64,000 nt of DNA from the NCBI RefSeq assembly GCF_030272615.1, contig NC_081413.1, positions 449,974,538 through 450,038,537 on the forward strand, in the 5' to 3' direction. Below the pieces are notes generated by a model. It saw only the letters and a list, made by a program, of their open reading frames with translations, was not told the origin of the DNA and made no database searches. The DNA comes from Cryptomeria japonica. Taxonomy: Eukaryota; Streptophyta; Pinopsida; Cupressales; Cupressaceae. Position 1 is the stretch's first letter. Every line of letters begins with the position of its first letter. The translations under genes were made by a program, and so were the position numbers. Shown here piece by piece: positions 58,065 to 64,000 of the stretch.

Positions 58065-59579
58065 CCGACAGGACTGAGAGTGAGATGTGTTGCAGAAGTC
58101 AAGATCAAATTGTAGCTAGTATTTCGTTTAATGTAGTAATTAAGAGAAGTAACTTAAGATCTGGTCTGGTTTCAGGAACGATCTATCCTATGTAAGACGT
58201 TATCCAAGTTGAGTTAGGTTTGATAAAATGTTCGTCTGAACTAGCTTAAAGATGATCGACAAAATAGTGCAACGCAACGGTAGAGGTACACTATCAAGGT
58301 TGTTTATGCTCAGGAGGATGATAACCAGTTTTAGGCTTGCTGTAGACTGATCTAGGAAACTTTGACTATTTTGACTGACGAGATCAGGAATTCATATGAC
58401 AGAGGATTGGACAGAGACGAGATTCTGACAGACAGAGTTTCAATGACTGATGACTACTAGTTTTTGATAAGGATTGATGTTTCAATGACTGACAGAGACC
58501 AGTTTGGACATAGACAGAGTTTATCACTGATTTTGTTTGTTGTTTTCTCCAGTTTTAGTTTTAGGGATGAAAACATAGAAAACACACAAGATATATAATA
58601 ATTCAATCACAGCACACTAACCCTATGGAAGTTGGCTTAGAGAAGAAAACCTTTGCTTGCTGACTTAGGTACACACCCAATAGCTAATCAGAATATGGTC
58701 ATTGAGTCTCACGCAATGGATTCTCAATGTCATATTAGCTGACTCCAAATGCTAATGGGGGCATGATATGGCAAGTGTCTTGGGAGAGTTAGTATCTCTC
58801 TTGCACAAAGATTATCAACCTTTCAGAGGTGAACCGGGTAGCTTCTATCTTATAGTTCTTAGTCAGGAATTCAGTTTGAAATTACCCCTTGAAGTCACAC
58901 AAGCATGATTGAGGCCTATAGCCCAACAAGGTACCGAAACAAGATGTAGTCACGTAAACATGATTGAGACCGCGAGGCCCTACAAAATGCTTGATATGAG
59001 AGATCTAAAAGAGAAAACTCAAATAATCCCATCCTCTGAGACTTTAATCACCAAAGGCCTTTTTATTATAGTGATTTGGAATGCTCAGGTCTAGCTATAC
59101 TCACTTGGTTCATTCTCACAGGGTGATTACTTTTTCCCACTGTGACAGGCCCGCTAAAGGTACACAAATCTCAAAACTTAGAAAAAAGCTTCGAGGGTCT
59201 AGATTTCTGATTGTCTATAAAAGACAAGAGCATACTCTCCTACCTCTTAGATTTTTCTAAAAAAACAAAAGACAAATTTGTTCTTTAACCAGATAGCAAT
59301 TTAAGTGTCTAAGAAAATACTAAATGAATACACAATGTTTAGTCGATTCTCCTTAGGCAACCTGCAAAACCAATATGTCAGTAGTCATTTTCTTCTTGAT
59401 TCTTTGGCAGGCATATGTTTGATTGATAGATTCTTTGACAAGCATCCTGAAAAAATTAAAATCCCAAAATTAGTTTCCAAAATAACATAAAAAATAATCA
59501 TCAAAAGAAAATTCGATCATGTAAACTAAAAATTAAACTAATCTAACAAGAATTTCCATTTTATGACTATCCTAGTTAT

Positions 59580-59957
59580 GACAATTTTTGATAGTACTGC
59601 ACTCTTTCATTTATAACTTTTGAAACAGAAATAATTTGTAAAATCTCTTCGGTAGAAATGTGTAATACTTAGTTTTACAAAACATATTAAAATTTGGGTT
59701 AGATCCAATGGTTCAATAAAACGTTATGCCCTCTGAACCCAGACCATTTTTTATTGTCATAGAAGAATAAGTAAAATGATAGTCCTGCACTCTATCAATT
59801 ATAACTTTCAAACCCAAAATATTTAGGAAAATCCATTCGGTGAACCTGTAGGAGACTTTTTTCTAAACAACATATCAAAAATTAGTTGAGATCCAACGGT
59901 TAAACAAAATGTTATGCTCTCCAAACCGAGACCTTTTTTTGACTGTCATAGAAGAAA
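59580..59957. repeat. Imperfect tandem duplication, 188-bp period, in B2 leader
   Basis: CTGCACTCT recurs at 59597 and 59785. ATTATAACTTT-type, GATCCAA-GGTT, AAA-GTTATGC and TTGTCATAGAAGAA-type blocks recur in the same order. The copies differ at many sites, so the duplication is old. Confidence 0.8.
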
Positions 59958-60068
59958 AAACAAAAATAAAGATTTTTATCTGCAAATTTAACACATGTTT
60001 ATTAGTTATAAAAACCAAACATTAAATTTGTTCAAGAAACATTATAAATATTGTAGTTGTGGGTTTGA

Positions 60069-60086
60069 GCTCCATGGTGGGTGCCA
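60069..60086 (-). other. B2 primer-binding site
   Basis: The minus strand reads TGGCACCCACCATGGAG, a few bases inside the 5' LTR. It is a non-Met type site; I cannot name the tRNA. Confidence 0.7.
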
Positions 60087-60090
60087 AAAA

Positions 60091-60624
60091 TGTGCGTGTG
60101 AAAAGTGAACCTGTATCTGTAAGCACAACACTTCAATCAAGTCAATACATGCATGGTTAGTCAGATATAATCAATGAATAATAAACCATAACAAATCGAC
60201 CCATTGCCTTCTAAAAGATGCAAGTATAAGATTTCTCTCAGATTATTTAGCAATACCGGTGATTAGACAACATCAAGATGAAGGATTTAATCTATATGAG
60301 CGTGGTGAATGCTAGATGGATGCAATATTAATCTAACAATATTTTTGCAATATTAAGCTAAATGATTTAATCAATATGAAATAATTAATATGCAATATCT
60401 CAATGAAATCCTAGAGAAAAAATAGTATAATAATGATGTATTCTCCAGACTCTCTTTGAATGAGAGATGAGCCTGAATTTATAGAAAATTCAGAAAGAAA
60501 CCAACGGTTGAGATCAAATGATGATGAGCGGTCAAGATTTTCCAAGAGGAAGCACAATCCAAGTGAATTGATGTGATTGGATGCTTTTCTCAGTTTTAAA
60601 GGAAATTGAACTAAAATTAAGATC
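60091..60624 (-). repeat. B2 5' LTR, truncated
   Basis: It matches 46335 to about 46873 and then stops inside the first 48-bp duplicated unit. About 630 bp of the upstream LTR part is missing, and C4 begins directly. Confidence 0.9.
60478..60484 (-). promoter_or_regulatory. TATA box candidate of B2
   Basis: The minus strand reads TCTATAAATTCAGGCTC here, followed by CTCTCATTC. It is present in both LTRs. Confidence 0.5.
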
Positions 60625-60813
60625 CAAGTGTTACCGGTTTATGACTTTTATAGTCACTATGTTTTATAGGTATTGCCTTGATTGAGATCGGTGATGTTGT
60701 CTACCAGTTAGTGCAGTATTTGTTGTTTACGTTGTTAAAGAAGTTTTTGTCTATACTGATTCACCCCCCCTCTCAATATTTGTTGGGTATTTACTGTTCA
60801 TTATTATTCATCA
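60625..60813 (+). repeat. C4 5' LTR, 3' end only
   Basis: It ends ATTATTCATCA two bases before the primer site. The upstream part is lost at the junction with the B2 LTR. An ACCGGT is at 60634-60639. Confidence 0.8.
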
Positions 60814-60815
60814 AT

Positions 60816-60827
60816 TGGTATCAGAGC
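60816..60827 (+). other. C4 primer-binding site
   Basis: TGGTATCAGAGC, an exact copia initiator Met-tRNA site. Confidence 0.93.
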
Positions 60828-60884
60828 ATCTTCAAGGTCCTCTGTGCTATAATCTTAACCGCTTGAGAAAAAGATCATATTCTA

Positions 60885-63800
60885 ATGATGAAGAGGGAAG
60901 GTCCTAAGTTCAACAGAGATAACTTTAAGATATGGAAGGATAGAATGGAGATATACATTAAAATCATGGGTGCTCAACACAGGAGCTATGTTGAGAATAC
61001 TTATGGTGTCCCTACCGGTATTCTCACCGATGATCAAAGAAGAGAAATTCAGGAGAATGGGCAAGTCATGGAAGCTCTTATCAATAGTCTATCTGATATT
61101 GAGTTTATAGATGTTCAAGATAAACACAATCCCAAAGATGTATGGGATACTCTGGAGTCTATCTATGGAGGTGATGAGCATGTGAAACAAGCTAAGGAAG
61201 AAATCTTTAGAGGAAATTTTGAAGACATGCAGATGGTTGAAGGAGAGACCATTCAACAATATGGGATAAGAATTAAAACTGTTGTTGGAGACATCAAGAG
61301 TGTAGGAGGTACAATGGATGATTTTACCATTGTTAGCAAAGTTTTGAGAACCTTATTACTGGTCTATGCAATAAGGGTTGCCTCTATTCAGGAGTTGAGA
61401 TCTATTGACAAGACAAAGGTATCCCTTGATTATATTATTGCTAATTTGACCACATATGAGCTAAAAGGTTATGATGGTAGTGTTCAGAAGACTGATTCAG
61501 CCTTTAGAGCATCTGTTGCACTATCTAGAAAGGGTAAAGAAGCTAGTACTAGCTGTGAACCTAGACAAAGCAGAGATGTGGATGATGAGGAGATCCTGAT
61601 GGAATTTGAAGCTCTTCTTGCTAAGAGACTTCCTAAGGGAACTGGAAAATACAGAGGTAATCTCCCTTTGAAATGTTTTTCTTGCAATAGGATAGGACAC
61701 ATTGTTGTTAACTATCCTAATAGTGATAATAAGGACAAACCAGAGAAGTCTAAAAAGTTCAAAGGAGGAAATAGGAGAAATTGTCTTGTTGCAGTTGATG
61801 AAGGTGTCACTGATGTTGAATCGAAAGATGAAGAAAGTAAAGACATAGTGTTTGTAGTAGTTAAAGAAGATGTGTTAGACAAGAAGGCTCTTGTCTCCCA
61901 CTTTGATAATTCTAATGAGTGGATTATTGACAGTTGTTGTTCTCACCACATGACTGGTGACTGGAGAAAGTTTTTGTCTCTGGAAGAGTATGATGGAGGT
62001 GTAGTCCGATTTGGTAATGATGCACCTTGTATGGTAAAAGGAAAAGGGTCCATCTCTCTAAAAGGAAAAAGCAGTGCTGATAATGTGTATTGGGTAGAAG
62101 GTCTAAGGCATAACCTTTTGAGTGTTGCTCAGCTCAATGATAAAGAACTCACTCTAGAATTCAAAGATGGAGTGTGCAAAATAAAAGAAAAGAGTGGTGA
62201 ACTGATGGCCACTGGTATGCAGACCAAAGGTAACTTATTTGAGTTAAATACAAATATTAGTCAATGTCTAATGGCTAAGTTTCATGATAGGTGGATATGG
62301 CATAGGAGACTCTTCCATGTAAATTTTCATAATATTGTGAAGGCTAGTAGGATCAAGGCAGTTAGAGGATTGTCTATGCTAAACAAACCGGAGAATCCTT
62401 TGTGTAGAGAATGTCAACTGGGGAAAATGTCTTCCTCAACCTTCAAAGGTAAATCTTTCACATCAGATAATTTACTTGATCTTGTGCATACTGATTTGTG
62501 TGGTCCTACGAAAACTAGGAGTGTTTAGGGAGATAGGTACTTTATGATTCTTACTGATGATTGCTCAAGAATGATGTGGGTCGCATTCTTGAAAGACAAG
62601 TCTAAATCATTTGGAAATTTTAAAGCCTTCAGAGCACTAGTTGAAAAGCAAAGTGGTAAGAGAATTAAATGCCTTAGAACTGACCAAGGAGGTGATTTTA
62701 CTTCTAGAGAATTCAATAAGTACTGTGAAGAGAATGGCATCAAGAGGCAACTCCCTGCCCCTCAGACTCCATAGCAAAATGGCCTAGCAGAAAGGAACAA
62801 CTGGACTGTAGTTGAAGCAGCCAGAACGATGTTGATTCAAGGGAAAGTTGCTCACACCTTTTGGAGAGAAGCGATGAGCATTGCAGTCTACACTATGAAT
62901 TGGGTACTCATCAAGAAAGGTAAGAATAAAACTTCTTATAAGTATTGGACTGGTAAGAACCTTGTAGTAAGCTACTTTAGAGTGTTTGGTAGCAAGTGTT
63001 ATATCAAGAGAAGTGAATACCATAGCAAGTTTGATGCAAAATGTGATGAGGGAATATTCTTTGGGTATTCCACCAAGAGCAAAGCACTCAAGTGTTTTAA
63101 CAATTGGACTCAGAGAATTGTTGAAAGTATCAATGTTAGAGTTGATGAAACCTCTGAGAAACCCGAGGAAATTGACAGTGAGCGAGCGGTAGATGAACCG
63201 GTTGCAAAACAACCAAGTACAAGCAATAGTGCTCCTACACCAGTAAATGTTGATGTAGATGAACATGAAGATGAGGATGAAGAGGAAAAGCAAGAGGAAT
63301 CAGCCAATATCATTCCTAGGTATGTAAAGCTACATCATGATCCAAAGCAGATCATAGGAGATAAGGATGTAGGAATTATTACAAGAAGAAAGGTCAGAGA
63401 AAATTCTTGCATGATTTCTGAATTTGAGCCCAAAATATTTAAAGAGGCACACAAAGATGAAGACTGGATTAAGGCTATGGAAGAGGAACTTGACCAGATA
63501 GAACAGAATGGTACATGGTCTTCAGCACCCAGACCTGAGCATAAAAATGTTATTGGAACAAAATGGGTTTTTAGAAACAAGCTGAATGAAGATGGCACAG
63601 TGGTAAGAATCAAAGGAAGATTGGTATGTAAGGGATATGCTCAAGAAGAAGGAGAAGACTATGGAGAAACATTTTCTCTAGTAGCTAGATTGGAAGGTGT
63701 TCAAATGCTACTTGCATTTACAGCATTTAAGGGATTCAAAGTGTATTAGATGGATCTAAAATCTGCATTCCTAAATGGAATACTTGAAGAGGAAGTGTAT

Positions 63801-64000
63801 ATAGAGCAACCAGATGGGTTTGCCCTATTAGAAGATAGTGATATGGTGTGTAGGCTACATAAAGCCTTGTATGGATTGATACAAGTACCTAGAGTATGGT
63901 ATGAACGTTTGCACTCCCATCTTGTGAAGATTGGATTTAAAAGAACAAGTGAAGACAATAGAGTCTCATGGATGAGCAAAAAGAAGAGTTGTATCTCTTA
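60885..64000 (+). pseudogene. C4 gag-pol polyprotein (copia), partial
   Basis: It starts MMKREGPKFNRDNFKIWKDR. Gag has a zinc knuckle CFSCNRIGHIVVNY whose last Cys is Tyr (residues 264-277). Protease WIIDSCCSHHMTGD has DSC for DSG (about 349). Integrase has HRRLFHVN with CRECQLGK, then HTDLCGP, RTDQGGDF and NGLAERNN, so the three catalytic residues are kept. Reverse transcriptase has GTKWVF and MDLKSAFLNG; after KRTSEDN it jumps to VSWMSKKKSCIS, which belongs to RNase H, so the polymerase box is deleted. Internal stops are TAG at 62526, 62772 and 63747, each at a conserved Gln position. The first 547 codons are open. Confidence 0.9.

Larger units (their letters stand above)
58065..60090 (-). 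other. B2 5' leader
   Basis: About 2 kb lies between primer site and gag with no convincing ORF. It contains a tandem duplication of 188-bp period (listed separately). Such long leaders occur in Tat/Ogre elements. Confidence 0.6.
46335..60624 (-). mobile_element. B2: Ty3/gypsy element of the Tat lineage, 5' LTR truncated
   Basis: The 3' LTR is complete (46335-47498). The 12.6-kb interior holds one long gag-pol frame (50249-58064), a 2-kb leader and a 2.7-kb 3' non-coding region. The 5' LTR keeps only 534 bp (60091-60624) and is fused to C4. LTR sequence shared by both copies differs by about 3% by eye, so the insertion is fairly young. Two RNase H domains mark the Tat lineage. Only the left flank ATAGT (46330-46334) of the duplication survives. 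Unlike B1, no antisense ORF is seen. Confidence 0.9.
60625..64000 (+). mobile_element. C4: Ty1/copia retrotransposon, 5' LTR truncated, runs off window
   Basis: A 189-bp LTR end, a Met-tRNA primer site and a gag-pol frame on the plus strand reach the window edge. The LTR end (TTCACCCCCCCTCTC, then TTATTCATCA) is like the A-family end but the rest differs. The frame has three TAG stops, and the reverse transcriptase is cut by a deletion near 63960. Confidence 0.88.

Noticed and set aside
60816-60827. tRNA-like sequence near primer sites
   Set aside because: Only the 3' acceptor complement is present; no cloverleaf was found here or at other primer sites.

Overview
The window is plant DNA made almost entirely of nested LTR retrotransposons. 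I see no intact host gene, RNA gene or CRISPR array. Sirevirus-like Ty1/copia families together with Tat-lineage Ty3/gypsy elements (dual RNase H) point to a land plant with a large, repeat-rich genome, perhaps a gymnosperm. The species cannot be read from this sequence.

Layout. (1) 1-24080 is a Ty3/gypsy element, B1 (+ strand), which begins before the window. A1 (+, only its 3' end, 1-1489) lies inside its second RNase H. A2 (-, 2605-10359) lies inside its integrase. C1 (-, copia, 15451-22107, target-site duplication GCCAT) lies in its long 3' region. That 3' region also carries an antisense pseudogene with a plant mobile domain (PMD) and a large 18/36-bp tandem repeat. The B1 3' LTR starts at 22588. 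(2) 24081-24534 and 44311-44836 are the two halves of an unrecognised host sequence split by copia C2 (-, 24540-44305, duplication ATCTT). The C2 3' LTR contains D (-, 25567-38365, duplication AGTAT), and D contains E (+, 30747-35995, duplication CATTG). (3) 44837-46334 is C3, the 3' end of a relative of C2, cut by gypsy B2 (-, 46335-60624). The 5' LTR of B2 is itself cut and joined to a + strand copia, C4 (60625 to the window end).

How the parts relate. C1, C2 and C4 carry the usual gag, protease, integrase, reverse transcriptase and RNase H order, but all are disabled by stops, catalytic-site changes or deletions. B2 carries gag, protease, a G-patch-like segment, reverse transcriptase, RNase H, a second RNase H and integrase, also broken. 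Three families carry no visible polymerase and must have moved with help from others. A has a gag-like ORF followed by a long second ORF (globular N-terminus, Glu/Lys coiled coil, C-terminal domain). D has gag only, with 2.3-kb LTRs. E has a retropepsin-like segment and a charged tail only. The A-family ORF2 is the best candidate for something little described: its C-terminus is preserved as an open frame in two separate copies.

Internal consistency is good. Four nested insertions have exact 5-bp duplications, primer-binding sites and polypurine tracts lie where expected, and LTR divergence estimated by eye rises with nesting depth (E about 5%, D about 10%, C2 about 12%). Percentages and family assignments come from reading alone, not from alignment or database search.
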